Assembly (NCBI RefSeq): GCF_002795245.1
Contig: NZ_PGVG01000004.1
Location: 62,001-126,000 of the forward strand
Source of the DNA: Bradyrhizobium forestalis
Lineage (GTDB): Bacteria; Pseudomonadota; Alphaproteobacteria; Rhizobiales; Xanthobacteraceae
DNA length: 64,000 nt
Direction of reading: 5' to 3'
In this document: positions 31,564 to 41,758 of the stretch, piece after piece
Position numbering within the stretch: position 1 is the first letter of the stretch
How the letters are laid out: each line of letters starts with the position of its first letter
Notes under the pieces: model-generated
What the model was told of the DNA's origin: nothing
The model's database searches: none
Seen by the model: the letters and a program-made list of their open reading frames with translations, nothing else
Made by a program: the position numbers and the translations under genes

Positions 31564-31598
31564 CAGCGGCAACAGGACACAGGGTGCGGGAGACGATC

Positions 31599-32732
31599 AT
31601 GGGTTCACTGGCTTTATCACGGGCCGAAGTTCTGGATCAGCCCGCACCGTCCATTGCGGGCGAGGTGGCGCGGATCGCGCGCGAGCAGCTCGCGCCGCTT
31701 GCCGCCGGCATCGACGACGGATCGGTCTATCCGGCCGAGGTGCTGCGCAAGTTCGGTGCGGTCGGCGCGTGGGGCAGTCACGTGCCTCACGAGGGGCCCG
31801 CCGATCTGCGCTGCGCGATCCAGGCGATGGCGGTGATCGGCGAGGTCTGCGGGGCTACGGCCTTCATGGCATGGTGCCAGAACACGCTGGTCTGGTACGC
31901 GGCGAACTCGACCAATCTGAAGCTGGCCAAGCGTTTTGGAGATGCGTTCTCAACCGGACGCGCGCTCGGCGGCACCGGCCTGTCCAACCCGATGAAGAGC
32001 TTCTTCGGCATCGAGAAGCTCAAGCTGAAGGGAAAGAAGGTCGAGGGCGGCTATATCGTCCGCGGCGCGCTGCCCTGGGTCTCCAATCTCGGCCCCGATC
32101 ATTTCTTCGGCACGATTTTCGAGCGCGAGGATGATCAGGGCATCGCAAGGGGCGAGCCCGGCACGGTCATGTTCCTGGCCGACTGCTCCGACCCCGCGAT
32201 CACGCTGACGCCATGCAAGCCATTCCTCGCCATGGACGGCACCGGCACCTATGGCGTGCAGTTCCGCGACGCCTTTGTCCCCGATGAGCTGATCCTCGCC
32301 GATCCCGCCGGGCCCTTCGTGAAGAAGATCCGCGCCGGCTTCATCCTGCTTCAGGCCGGCATGGCGCTCGGCCTCATCAAGGATTGCATCAACATCATGG
32401 GCGAGGTTGGCAATCCTCTCGGCCATATCAACCGCTATCTGCCGCAGCAGCCGGTGCATTTCCGCGATCTCGCTGCCGAGCTCGAGGCCGAGACCATGGC
32501 GCTGGCGCGCGATCCCTACAACGCGGAGGAGACCTACTGGCGCAAGGTGATCGCGCTTCGGCTGCGCGCCGGCGATGCCAGCGTCGCGGCGGCGCATGCG
32601 GCGATGCTGCATTGTGGCGCGCGCGGCTACCTGAAGAGCCACCGCGCGCAGCGGCGTCTGCGCGAGGCCTATTTCGTCGCGATCGTCACGCCTGCCACCA
32701 AGCAGCTGCGCAAGATGCTCGCCGACAGCTGA
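31599..32732 (+). CDS. Acyl-CoA dehydrogenase-family flavoprotein
   Basis: The 377-residue protein has the acyl-CoA dehydrogenase plan: an N-terminal helical domain (PAEVLRKFGAVGAWGSHVP), a middle beta domain (RALGGTGLSNPMKSFFG; DGTGTYGVQFRDAFVP) and a C-terminal helical domain (LLQAGMALGLIKDCINI; HCGARGYLKSHRAQRRLREA). Its substrate is unknown. Members of this superfamily near OsmC and rhodanese genes often act on sulfur compounds rather than fatty acids; that is inference. GGGAG lies upstream of ATG 31599, 36 bp after the OsmC stop. Confidence 0.85.
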   Translation: MGSLALSRAEVLDQPAPSIAGEVARIAREQLAPLAAGIDDGSVYPAEVLRKFGAVGAWGSHVPHEGPADLRCAIQAMAVIGEVCGATAFMAWCQNTLVWYAANSTNLKLAKRFGDAFSTGRALGGTGLSNPMKSFFGIEKLKLKGKKVEGGYIVRGALPWVSNLGPDHFFGTIFEREDDQGIARGEPGTVMFLADCSDPAITLTPCKPFLAMDGTGTYGVQFRDAFVPDELILADPAGPFVKKIRAGFILLQAGMALGLIKDCINIMGEVGNPLGHINRYLPQQPVHFRDLAAELEAETMALARDPYNAEETYWRKVIALRLRAGDASVAAAHAAMLHCGARGYLKSHRAQRRLREAYFVAIVTPATKQLRKMLADS

Positions 32733-32784
32733 GTTTTTGCGAGTCCACCCCGAAGACCACCTAACCTCAACGGAGAGGCTGCCA

Positions 32785-33663
32785 ATGACGGACGTTCTGA
32801 TCTCTGCCAGCGAACTTGCCGATCTCTTGAAGACCGAGCCGTGTGTCGTGATCGACACCCGCAATCCCGACGCCTACGGCGCCGGGCATCTGCCCGACGC
32901 CGTGAACGTGCACGACATCTTCACCTTCCTCGCCACCTCGACGCCCGAGGGTATCAGCGAGCTGAAGACCAAATTCGCCGACGCGTTCGGCGCCGCCGGT
33001 CTCTCCGGCAAGGAAACGGCCGTGGTCTACGAGCAGTCGATGAATTCCGGCTTCGGTCAGTCCTGCCGCGGCTATTATCTGCTCACCATGCTCGGCTATC
33101 CCAAGGTGAAGGTGCTGCACGGCGGCTTCGACGCCTGGGCAGCCGCGGGCTTGCCGGTGACGAAGGACGTTCCGGCCCCAGTGAAGGCCTCGTTCCCGAT
33201 CGTGCCTGAAGCGGGCGAGATCCTGATCGATGCCAAGACCATGCTCGCCGCCGTCGGCAAGCCCGGCATCGCGATCCTCGACGTGCGCGACGTCGATGAG
33301 TGGATCGGTGACAGCTCTTCTCCTTATGGGAAGGATTTCTGCCCGCGCAAGGGCCGCATCCCCGGCGCGGTGTGGCTGGAATGGTACCGCATGATGAAGC
33401 CGACTGCCGATGGCCCGCGCTTCAAGTCAAAGGATGAAATCCTGGCCGAATGCGCCACCGTCGGCATCTCGCAGACGACGCCGGTGTACCTCTACTGCTT
33501 CAAGGGCGCGCGCGCCTCGAACACGTTCCTGGCGCTGAAGAACGCCGGCGTGAAGGACGTGCGGATGTATTTCGGCTCCTGGAACGAATGGTCGCGCGAT
33601 CCGTCGCTGCCGATCGAGCAGGGCTTGCCGATCGCATCTGATGTGACGACCAAGGCGGCGTGA
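32785..33663 (+). CDS. Two-domain rhodanese (sulfurtransferase)
   Basis: The 292-residue protein has two rhodanese domains. The first (residues about 5-125) contains VVIDTRNPDAYGAGHLPDAV and lacks a standard CRxGxR loop. The second (about 150-285) has LDVRDVDEW and the active-site loop CFKGAR with Cys238. It transfers sulfane sulfur from a donor such as thiosulfate or mercaptopyruvate to an acceptor. It ends the OsmC operon, 52 bp after the flavoprotein. Confidence 0.9.
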   Translation: MTDVLISASELADLLKTEPCVVIDTRNPDAYGAGHLPDAVNVHDIFTFLATSTPEGISELKTKFADAFGAAGLSGKETAVVYEQSMNSGFGQSCRGYYLLTMLGYPKVKVLHGGFDAWAAAGLPVTKDVPAPVKASFPIVPEAGEILIDAKTMLAAVGKPGIAILDVRDVDEWIGDSSSPYGKDFCPRKGRIPGAVWLEWYRMMKPTADGPRFKSKDEILAECATVGISQTTPVYLYCFKGARASNTFLALKNAGVKDVRMYFGSWNEWSRDPSLPIEQGLPIASDVTTKAA

Positions 33664-33689
33664 GTGTCGCGCGTCGACCGTAGTGCTGG

Positions 33690-33842
33690 TTCACCTCTCC
33701 CCGACGGGGAGAGGTCGGATTGCTATGGCGCGCAATTGCGCGCTGAGCAATCCGGGTGAGGGGCCGCCGCGTTCGGTGAGCCTGTAACCCCTCACCCGGA
33801 TCGCATCTTTCGATGCGATCCGACCTCTCCCTACGGGAGAGG
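33690..33842. repeat. Long palindromic intergenic repeat
   Basis: ACCTCTCCCCGACGGGGAGAGGT at the left is mirrored by GACCTCTCCCTACGGGAGAGGT at the right, with GGATTGC/GCAATCC and GGGTGAGGGG/CCCCTCACCC arms and AT-containing cores between. It lies between two convergent genes and probably terminates both. Confidence 0.8.
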
Positions 33843-33885
33843 TGTCGCCTCGGCTCGCATCGATTCAACCAAAGCTCAACCCTGA

Positions 33886-35820
<1,935 letters not shown>

Positions 35821-35821
35821 T

Positions 35822-35833
35822 ACGAAATCTCGT
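35822..35833. promoter_or_regulatory. Upstream activator dyad 1 (ACGA-N4-TCGT)
   Basis: ACGAAATCTCGT begins 2 bp before the activator's start codon. Its position would also let the activator control its own gene. Confidence 0.65.
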
Positions 35834-35842
35834 CATTGAACT

Positions 35843-35854
35843 ACGAAATCTCGT
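35843..35854. promoter_or_regulatory. Upstream activator dyad 2 (ACGA-N4-TCGT)
   Basis: Identical to dyad 1 (ACGAAATCTCGT) and exactly 21 bp from it, two turns of helix on the same face. Confidence 0.7.
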
Positions 35855-35859
35855 TTATC

Positions 35860-35871
35860 ACGAGTTTTCGT
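35860..35871. promoter_or_regulatory. Upstream activator dyad 3 (ACGA-N4-TCGT)
   Basis: ACGAGTTTTCGT has the same ends with a different centre, 17 bp from dyad 2 and 60 bp upstream of the sigma-54 promoter. Confidence 0.65.
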
Positions 35872-35930
35872 AATGGCCAAGCGTGGGCGAAAGCGCTGCG
35901 TCATCAAGGCACTGGCCGGTCGGACAGCGA

Positions 35931-35945
35931 TGGCATGCTCCTTGC
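35931..35945 (+). promoter_or_regulatory. Sigma-54 promoter of the cyn operon
   Basis: TGGCATGCTCCTTGC fits TGGCACG-N4-TTGC with one mismatch and exact GG-N10-GC spacing. The start would be near 35956, 25 nt before the cynA ATG. Confidence 0.88.
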
Positions 35946-35980
35946 GTAATTGCTCCTCGCAATGACGCGCAGGAGGGCCG

Positions 35981-37360
35981 ATGTCCACGTTCGACAATCC
36001 GTTTGATCCCGATCGCAACCTTCGAACCGGCTGTGCCTGCGGCCAGCATCGTTCTGCGGAAGAGCACGAGCAGGCGACAGCGCTGCGTTGCGAGCCGGTC
36101 GAAAGCGAAGAGAAGCGCTACGAGGGCGTGGTCGCCTCCGCGGTGATGCGCGCGATGTTTCCGCAGGATGTGGCGCGGCGTGCGTTCCTGAAGTCGGTCG
36201 GTGCCTCGACCGCGCTCGCGGCCCTCTCGCAGTTCTTCCCGCTCAAGACGGCGACCGAAGTGTTCGCGCAAGCCGGCGCGCCCGAGAAGAAGGACCTCAA
36301 GGTCGGCTTCATTCCGATCACCTGCGCGACGCCCATCATCATGGCGGCGCCGATGGGCTTCTATTCCAAGCACGGCCTCAACGTCGAAGTGGTCAAGACC
36401 GCGGGCTGGGCGGTGATCCGCGACAAGACCATCAACAAGGAATACGACGCCGCGCACATGCTGGCGCCGATGCCGATCGCGATCTCGCTCGGCTTAGGGG
36501 CCAATGCGATTCCCTTTGCCGTCCCCGCGATCGAGAACATCAACGGGCAGGGCATCGTGCTGGCGACCAAGCACAAGGACAAGCGCGATCCGAAGGACTG
36601 GAAGGGGCTGAAATTCGCGATCCCCTTCGACTATTCCATGCACAATTATCTGCTGCGCTACTATCTCGCCGAGCACGGGATCGACCCCGACACCGACGTG
36701 CAGCTCCGCTCGGTGCCGCCGCCGGAGATGGTCGCCAACCTGCGCGCCGACAACATCGACGGCTTCCTCGCGCCCGACAACATCTGCCAGCGCGCGATCT
36801 ATGACGGCGTCGGCTTCATGCATCTGCTGTCGAAGGAGATCTGGGACGGCCATCCCTGCTGTAGTTTTGCCGCGAGCCGCGAATTCATCACGACGGCGCC
36901 GAACAGCTTTGCGGCGCTGACCCGCGCCATCGTCGATGCCACCGCCTATGCGTCAAAGGCGGAGAACCGCAAGCAGATCGCCGAAGCCATTGCGCCGGCC
37001 AACTACATCAACGCGCCGGTCACGGTGCTGGAGCAGGTGCTGACCGGCACCTATGCCGACGGCCTCGGCGGGGTGAAGACCGATCCCAAGCGTGTCGATT
37101 TCGATCCGTTCCCCTGGCAATCTTTCGCGGTGTGGATGCTGACGCAGATGAAGCGCTGGGGCCAGATCAAGGGCGACGTCGACTACAAGGCGGTCGCCGA
37201 GCAGGTTTATCTGGCGACCGATACGAAGAAGTTGATGACCGAGATGGGGCTCACGCCTCCCGGCAGTGCGTACAAATCGTTCGCGGTGATGGGCAAGAAT
37301 TTCGATCCGGCCAAGCCGGAGGACTATTTGGCGAGCTTCAAGATCAGGAAGGGGGCGTGA
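35981..37360 (+). CDS. cynA: Cyanate ABC transporter, substrate-binding protein (CmpA/NrtA family)
   Basis: The 459-residue protein is a Tat-exported solute-binding protein of the NrtA/CmpA/CynA type. The Tat motif ARRAFLKSVGAS starts at residue 65, unusually far from the N-terminus. The preceding 60 residues carry CAC-G-x-H (Cys18, Cys20) and a third Cys37. The mature part has KVGFIPITCATPIIMAAPMG and GFLAPDNICQRAI. AGGAGG lies just before the ATG, so the long N-terminus is real. Linkage to cynS makes cyanate the likely ligand; nitrate is the alternative. Confidence 0.85.
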   Translation: MSTFDNPFDPDRNLRTGCACGQHRSAEEHEQATALRCEPVESEEKRYEGVVASAVMRAMFPQDVARRAFLKSVGASTALAALSQFFPLKTATEVFAQAGAPEKKDLKVGFIPITCATPIIMAAPMGFYSKHGLNVEVVKTAGWAVIRDKTINKEYDAAHMLAPMPIAISLGLGANAIPFAVPAIENINGQGIVLATKHKDKRDPKDWKGLKFAIPFDYSMHNYLLRYYLAEHGIDPDTDVQLRSVPPPEMVANLRADNIDGFLAPDNICQRAIYDGVGFMHLLSKEIWDGHPCCSFAASREFITTAPNSFAALTRAIVDATAYASKAENRKQIAEAIAPANYINAPVTVLEQVLTGTYADGLGGVKTDPKRVDFDPFPWQSFAVWMLTQMKRWGQIKGDVDYKAVAEQVYLATDTKKLMTEMGLTPPGSAYKSFAVMGKNFDPAKPEDYLASFKIRKGA

Positions 37361-37367
37361 TGGGCCG

Positions 37368-37515
37368 CGTTCTCGTGTCCCGGACGCGATGCAGCACGCA
37401 GTGCTGCTTCGCTGAGCCGGGACCCAGTGTGACTGCATGGGTCCCGGTTCTGCAGCGCGTCACGCCGGACGATGCTTCGCATCGCCGGGGGTGCCGCGCT
37501 GCGCCCGGGACACGA
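37368..37515. repeat. Palindromic repeat between cynA and cynB
   Basis: CGTGTCCCGGACGCGATGCAGC, GGGACCCAGTGTGACTGCATGGGTCCC and GACGATGCTTCGCATCG with GCGCCCGGGACACG form nested palindromes inside the operon. It may cause processing or partial termination between the genes. Confidence 0.7.
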
Positions 37516-37532
37516 CCCCTCGGGTATGCAAT

Positions 37533-38372
37533 ATGAGCACCTCCCTCCGTCTCCGGGCCGGCCTCGTCTCCATCGTGCTGCTCGCCGCATTCCTCGGAAT
37601 CTGGCATCTCGCCACGCGCTCGACCGGCACAACGACAACGATGAGTCCGGAATACGCCAAGCTGATGGGCCTGACTGCCACGCAAGGCAAATCTGCCATG
37701 CCAGGGCCGCTCGACGTCGGCGCAAAACTCTGGGAGCACCTCAAGCGGCCGTTCTACGACAACGGGCCGAACGACAAGGGGCTGGGCATCCAGCTCGCCT
37801 ATTCCATCGCGCGCGTCGGCACCGGTTATTTGCTGGCCGTGCTGGTCGCGATCCCGCTCGGCTTCCTGATCGGCATGTCGCCGCTGCTGAGCAAGGCGCT
37901 CGATCCCTTCATCCAGGTGCTGAAGCCGATCTCGCCGCTCGCCTGGATGCCGCTGGCGCTCTACACCATCAAGGATTCCTCGGTCTCGGCGATCTTCGTC
38001 ATCTTCATCTGCTCGATCTGGCCGATGCTGCTCAACACGGTGTTCGGCGTTGCCAGCGTGCGCAAGGAGTGGGTCAACGTGGCGCGCACGCTGGAGGTCG
38101 GCACCGTCAGGCGCGCCTTCACCGTGATCCTCCCCGCAGCGGCGCCGACGATCCTGACCGGCATGCGCATCTCGATCGGGATCGCCTGGCTCGTGATCGT
38201 CGCGGCCGAGATGCTCGTCGGCGGCACCGGCATCGGCTACTTCGTCTGGAACGAGTGGAATAATCTCTCGATCACCAATGTCATCATCGCAATCCTGCTG
38301 ATCGGGGTGGTCGGCATGCTGCTGGACCAGATCCTGGCGCGCTTCACGCGCATGGTCACGTTTCCGGAGTAG
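37533..38372 (+). CDS. cynB: Cyanate ABC transporter permease
   Basis: The 279-residue membrane protein has about six helices and the cytoplasmic EAA-type loop (KEWVNVARTLEVGTVRRAF followed by ILPAAAPTILTGMRISIG) typical of NrtB/SsuC/TauC permeases. ATG 37533 was chosen as the first codon giving a normal N-terminus; its ribosome site is weak and the repeat lies just upstream. Substrate by linkage is cyanate. Confidence 0.88.
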   Translation: MSTSLRLRAGLVSIVLLAAFLGIWHLATRSTGTTTTMSPEYAKLMGLTATQGKSAMPGPLDVGAKLWEHLKRPFYDNGPNDKGLGIQLAYSIARVGTGYLLAVLVAIPLGFLIGMSPLLSKALDPFIQVLKPISPLAWMPLALYTIKDSSVSAIFVIFICSIWPMLLNTVFGVASVRKEWVNVARTLEVGTVRRAFTVILPAAAPTILTGMRISIGIAWLVIVAAEMLVGGTGIGYFVWNEWNNLSITNVIIAILLIGVVGMLLDQILARFTRMVTFPE

Positions 38373-38377
38373 CGCTT

Positions 38378-39310
38378 GTGACCGATAAATTCATCTCCAT
38401 CGAGGGCATCGCAAAGCGCTATTCCGGCGCGGGCGGTGCCACGACCACCGTGTTCGAGAACCTATGGCTGTCGATGGCCCGCGGCGAGTTCGCTTGCGTG
38501 ATCGGCCATTCCGGCTGCGGCAAGACCACGGTGCTCAACATCCTCGCCGGCCTCGATGCGCCGAGCGAGGGCGCCGTCATTGTCGACGGGCAGGCGATCT
38601 CCGGCACGAGCCTTGATCGCGCCGTGATCTTCCAGAGCCACGCGCTGCTGCCCTGGCGCACCGTGCTCGGCAATGTCAGCTATGCCGTGAGCTCGAAATG
38701 GCGAAGCTGGGATCGCGCCAAGGTCAAGGCGCATGCGCAGACCTTCATCGATCTCGTCGGTCTCACCGGCTCCGAGCACAAGCGCCCGTCGGAACTGTCG
38801 GGCGGCATGAAGCAGCGCGTCGGCATCGCGCGGGCGCTGTCGATCACGCCGAAGATGATGCTGATGGACGAGCCGTTCTCGGCACTGGATGCGCTGACGC
38901 GCGGTACGCTGCAGGACGAGGTGCGGCGCATCTGTCTCGAGACCGGGCAGACCGCGTTCATGATCACCCATGACGTCGACGAGGCGATCTATCTCGCCGA
39001 CAAGATTTTTCTGATGACCAACGGTCCCGGCGCGGTGCTGGCCGAGGTCGTCGAGAATCCGCTGCCGCGGGATCGCGGCCGCACCGATCTGCACCGCCAT
39101 CCGCTCTACTATGCCTTGCGCAACCACATCATCGATTTCCTGGTGACGCGCAGCAAGACCTTTGCCGCCGAGACACCCGATCACGATCCACGCAACGTGC
39201 CCCTGGTGCACGTCGGCAAGCCCGAGCTGACGATCGCGTCCGATGCCAAGCCCGAACCGTCGAGAGAGGCGTCATGGCCGGGCTTGTCCCGGCCATCCAC
39301 GTCTTCCTGA
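38378..39310 (+). CDS. cynD: Cyanate ABC transporter ATP-binding protein
   Basis: The 310-residue ATPase has Walker A GHSGCGKTT, the Q-loop VIFQSHALLPW, signature LSGGMKQR, Walker B MLMDEPFSALD and the switch His in ITHDVDEA. It drives the CynAB importer. It starts with GTG 5 bp after cynB. The last 15 residues or so (ending SWPGLSRPSTSS) are encoded by an intergenic palindromic repeat, so the native end was probably a little earlier. Confidence 0.9.
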   Translation: MTDKFISIEGIAKRYSGAGGATTTVFENLWLSMARGEFACVIGHSGCGKTTVLNILAGLDAPSEGAVIVDGQAISGTSLDRAVIFQSHALLPWRTVLGNVSYAVSSKWRSWDRAKVKAHAQTFIDLVGLTGSEHKRPSELSGGMKQRVGIARALSITPKMMLMDEPFSALDALTRGTLQDEVRRICLETGQTAFMITHDVDEAIYLADKIFLMTNGPGAVLAEVVENPLPRDRGRTDLHRHPLYYALRNHIIDFLVTRSKTFAAETPDHDPRNVPLVHVGKPELTIASDAKPEPSREASWPGLSRPSTSS

Positions 39311-39360
39311 GCAGCGGCCAAGAACGTGGATGCCCGGGACAAGCCCGGGCATGACGACAA
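39275..39360. repeat. Palindromic repeat overlapping the cynD 3' end
   Basis: CATGGCCGGGCTTGTCCCGGCCATCCACGTCTT is mirrored by AACGTGGATGCCCGGGACAAGCCCGGGCATG. It supplies the cynD stop codon and the leader of cynS. Confidence 0.8.
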
Positions 39361-39376
39361 CCAAGGAGACCCTGAC

Positions 39377-39865
39377 ATGAAGCGCGAAGACCTCACCGAA
39401 AAACTGCTCGACATCAAGCGCGAGAAGGGCTGGAGCTGGAAGCACATCTGCGAGAAGATCGGCGGCTATTCCGAGGTCTTGATCGTCGGTGCGATCATGG
39501 GCCAGATGAAGCTGACGAAGCCGCAGGCCGCCAATGCCGGCGAGCTGTTCGGCTTGTCGAAGGCGGAAGTTGCGATGCTCAACGAGGTGCCGATGCGCGG
39601 CACCGGCACGCCGATGCCGCCGACCGATCCCCTGATCTACCGCTTCTACGAGATGGTGATGGTGAACGGTCCGGCCTGGAAAGCGCTGATCGAGGAAGAG
39701 TTCGGCGACGGCATCATGTCGGCGATCGATTTCGACATGGCGCTCGAACGTGTCGCCAACCCCAAGGGCGACCGCGTCAAGATCACCATGAGCGGCAAGT
39801 TCCTGCCGTACAAATATTACGGTGCCAGCGGCAACGTGCCGGAATACGGCTTCAAGGAGGGCTGA
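39377..39865 (+). CDS. cynS: Cyanate hydratase (cyanase)
   Basis: The 162-residue enzyme turns cyanate and bicarbonate into ammonia and CO2, giving the cell a nitrogen source. The catalytic triad is complete: Arg89 and Glu92 (YRFYEM) and Ser115 (GIMSAIDF), each seven positions below E. coli Arg96, Glu99 and Ser122. AAGGAG precedes the ATG. It is the last gene of the sigma-54-controlled operon and its stop overlaps the next, convergent gene by 14 bp. Confidence 0.97.
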   Translation: MKREDLTEKLLDIKREKGWSWKHICEKIGGYSEVLIVGAIMGQMKLTKPQAANAGELFGLSKAEVAMLNEVPMRGTGTPMPPTDPLIYRFYEMVMVNGPAWKALIEEEFGDGIMSAIDFDMALERVANPKGDRVKITMSGKFLPYKYYGASGNVPEYGFKEG

Positions 39866-40679
39866 CCGCGGCGAAGGCGGCGCGCAGCTCGCCGACGGGA
39901 GCCATCTCGCGAACATAGGTGAAGGATCCCTTGTCCTTCATCTCGCGCGCGCAATTCAGGAACGCGGCGAGCGCGTAGCGCGACATCGCCCCGCCGACAC
40001 TGATGCGCTTGACGCCGGCGGCGGACAATTGTCCGACTGTCAGCGTCGGGTCGGCAAAGCCCATGACGTGGTTGAACGGCTTGCCGATCGAGGAGACGAC
40101 GGTCCGGATCGTGGCGAGATCGTACAGGCCAGGCGCATACAGGACATCGGCGCCAGCGGCCTCGAAGGCCTGCAGGCGGCGGATCGTGTCGTCGATGTCC
40201 TTGCGGCCGTGCAGGAAGTTCTCGGCCCGCGCCGTCAGCGTGAACGGAATTGGTAGCGCGCGCGCCGCTTCCACGGCGGCCTGGACGCGCTCGACGGCAT
40301 GGGAAAAATCGTAGATCGGGCGATCGCGGTCGCCGCTGAAATCCTCGATCGAGCCCCCGACCGCGCCAACCTCGGCGGCACGCCGTATCGCTTCGGCGGC
40401 GCGCTTCGGCTCGTCTGCGCCGCAATTCTCGAGGTCCACGCTGACGGGCAGGTCGGTGGCCGCGACGATCGCACGCGCGTTGTCGAGGATGACGTCGAGA
40501 CTGACGCGGCTAGCGCCGAGCATGTTGGCCACCCCGAGGCTCGTGGTCGCCAGGGCCTCGAAGCCCATCGCCGCGAGCAGCTTGGCCGTACCGGCATCCC
40601 ATGGGTTGGGAATGATGAAGGCCCCGGGTCGCTCGTGCAGCGCGCGAAACGCCGTCGCCTTGTCCAATTGGCTCGTCAT
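39852..40679 (-). CDS. Isocitrate lyase/PEP mutase-family enzyme
   Basis: The 275-residue TIM-barrel protein has FIIPNPWDAGTAKLLAAMGF, SVDLENCGADEP, VGGSIEDFSGD and LTARAENFLHG, matching the carboxyvinyl-carboxyphosphonate/2-methylisocitrate-lyase-like branch. Members cleave or decarboxylate C-C or P-C bonds in small keto acids; the substrate is unclear. It is divergent from a LysR gene that probably regulates it, and overlaps the end of cynS by 14 bp tail to tail. Confidence 0.85.
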   Translation of the reverse strand: MTSQLDKATAFRALHERPGAFIIPNPWDAGTAKLLAAMGFEALATTSLGVANMLGASRVSLDVILDNARAIVAATDLPVSVDLENCGADEPKRAAEAIRRAAEVGAVGGSIEDFSGDRDRPIYDFSHAVERVQAAVEAARALPIPFTLTARAENFLHGRKDIDDTIRRLQAFEAAGADVLYAPGLYDLATIRTVVSSIGKPFNHVMGFADPTLTVGQLSAAGVKRISVGGAMSRYALAAFLNCAREMKDKGSFTYVREMAPVGELRAAFAAVSPP

Positions 40680-40784
40680 GGCTCGTCTCCGTGTTGTCCG
40701 CCGAGGCAGGCTTTACGAGCATTCTCGCCATCCGCCAAATTTGTTATTCTTTCCAGCATCATCAGCTTTTTGCATGAGATCGGG

Positions 40785-41753
40785 ATGGACAGCGACGCCC
40801 TCAACACCTTTCTGACCATTCATCGCAGGGGCGGGATCTCGAACGCCGCGAAATTCCTGCACCGCTCGCAGCCGGCGATTTCGCGCCGTATCGCGCTGCT
40901 GGAGCAGGAGCTCGGCGTGCCGCTGTTCGAGCGGGTGGCAGGCCGCACCCGGCTCAGCGATGCCGGGCGCGTGCTGATCCCCTATGCCGAACGCGCGGTT
41001 GCCGCCGCGCAGGACGCCGAACAGGCGGTCCGCGCGTTGACCAAGCAGAATTCGGGACCGGTTTCGCTGGCCGTGACCGGCACGCTTGCCGACGGCCGCC
41101 TGTCGACCATCATGAAGCGGTTCGCCGGGGAAAATCCCGCCGTCACGTTAAGCTTGCGCACCGCGACCAGCGCCGAGGTCAGCGATCTCATCCGGCGCGG
41201 CGAGGCCACGATCGGCCTGCGCTACAACACCGACCGCTCCGGCGATCTCGCCTGCGAGCTGGTGCTGCGCGAGGCGTTGCAGGTGGTCTGTGCGCCTGAT
41301 CATCCTCTGGCCGGACGCCGCGTGAAGCGCCTCGCCGAGCTTCGCGGCGAACGCTGGATCGCATTCCCGGAGAATCGCGGGCGTCGCGAGATCGCCGCGG
41401 CTCACGTGTTCGCGTTGTTTCTGACGCAAGGGCTCGGCGACGTGGAGTGGACGGCCGTGGACAGCCTCACCGCGCAGAAGCGGCTCGTCGAGTCGGGCTT
41501 GGGCCTTGCATTACTGGCGCGAAGCCATGTGGCGGAGGAGCTGCGTGCGGCCTCGATCGCGACGATCACCGTGGGCGATCTTGCCGCGGACCAGGACACC
41601 GTCCTTGTCACGCGCCGCGGCGGCTTTTTGAGCGCTGCCGCAGAGCGCCTGCTCGAAACCATCCGTCGCAACTATGCCGGGCTGGATGTCCAGACCACGC
41701 CCGGAAAGAAATCGCCGGCGCGCAAGAGCATTGCGCGCCGGCGTGTCGGCTGA
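40785..41753 (+). CDS. LysR-family transcriptional regulator
   Basis: The 322-residue protein has the N-terminal LysR helix-turn-helix (FLTIHRRGGISNAAKFLHRS; QPAISRRIALLEQELGVPLF) and a periplasmic-binding-like sensor domain (PVSLAVTGTLADGRLSTIM onward). It is divergent from the PEP-mutase-family gene and likely controls it. The last 15 codons include a 13-bp perfect inverted repeat (41713-41743), giving a basic tail (SPARKSIARRRVG). Confidence 0.9.
   Translation: MDSDALNTFLTIHRRGGISNAAKFLHRSQPAISRRIALLEQELGVPLFERVAGRTRLSDAGRVLIPYAERAVAAAQDAEQAVRALTKQNSGPVSLAVTGTLADGRLSTIMKRFAGENPAVTLSLRTATSAEVSDLIRRGEATIGLRYNTDRSGDLACELVLREALQVVCAPDHPLAGRRVKRLAELRGERWIAFPENRGRREIAAAHVFALFLTQGLGDVEWTAVDSLTAQKRLVESGLGLALLARSHVAEELRAASIATITVGDLAADQDTVLVTRRGGFLSAAAERLLETIRRNYAGLDVQTTPGKKSPARKSIARRRVG
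41713..41743. terminator. Hairpin inside the LysR 3' coding end
   Basis: CGCCGGCGCGCAA and TTGCGCGCCGGCG form a perfect 13-bp stem with loop GAGCA, inside the coding sequence and 10 bp from the stop. With only 5 bp between the convergent stops, it may serve as the terminator for both genes. Confidence 0.55.
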
Positions 41754-41758
41754 ACCGA

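Noticed and set aside
35981..39310. Reading the ABC system as a nitrate transporter
   Set aside because: The binding protein belongs to the NrtA/CmpA/CynA group, but direct linkage to cyanase and absence of nitrate reductase favour cyanate.
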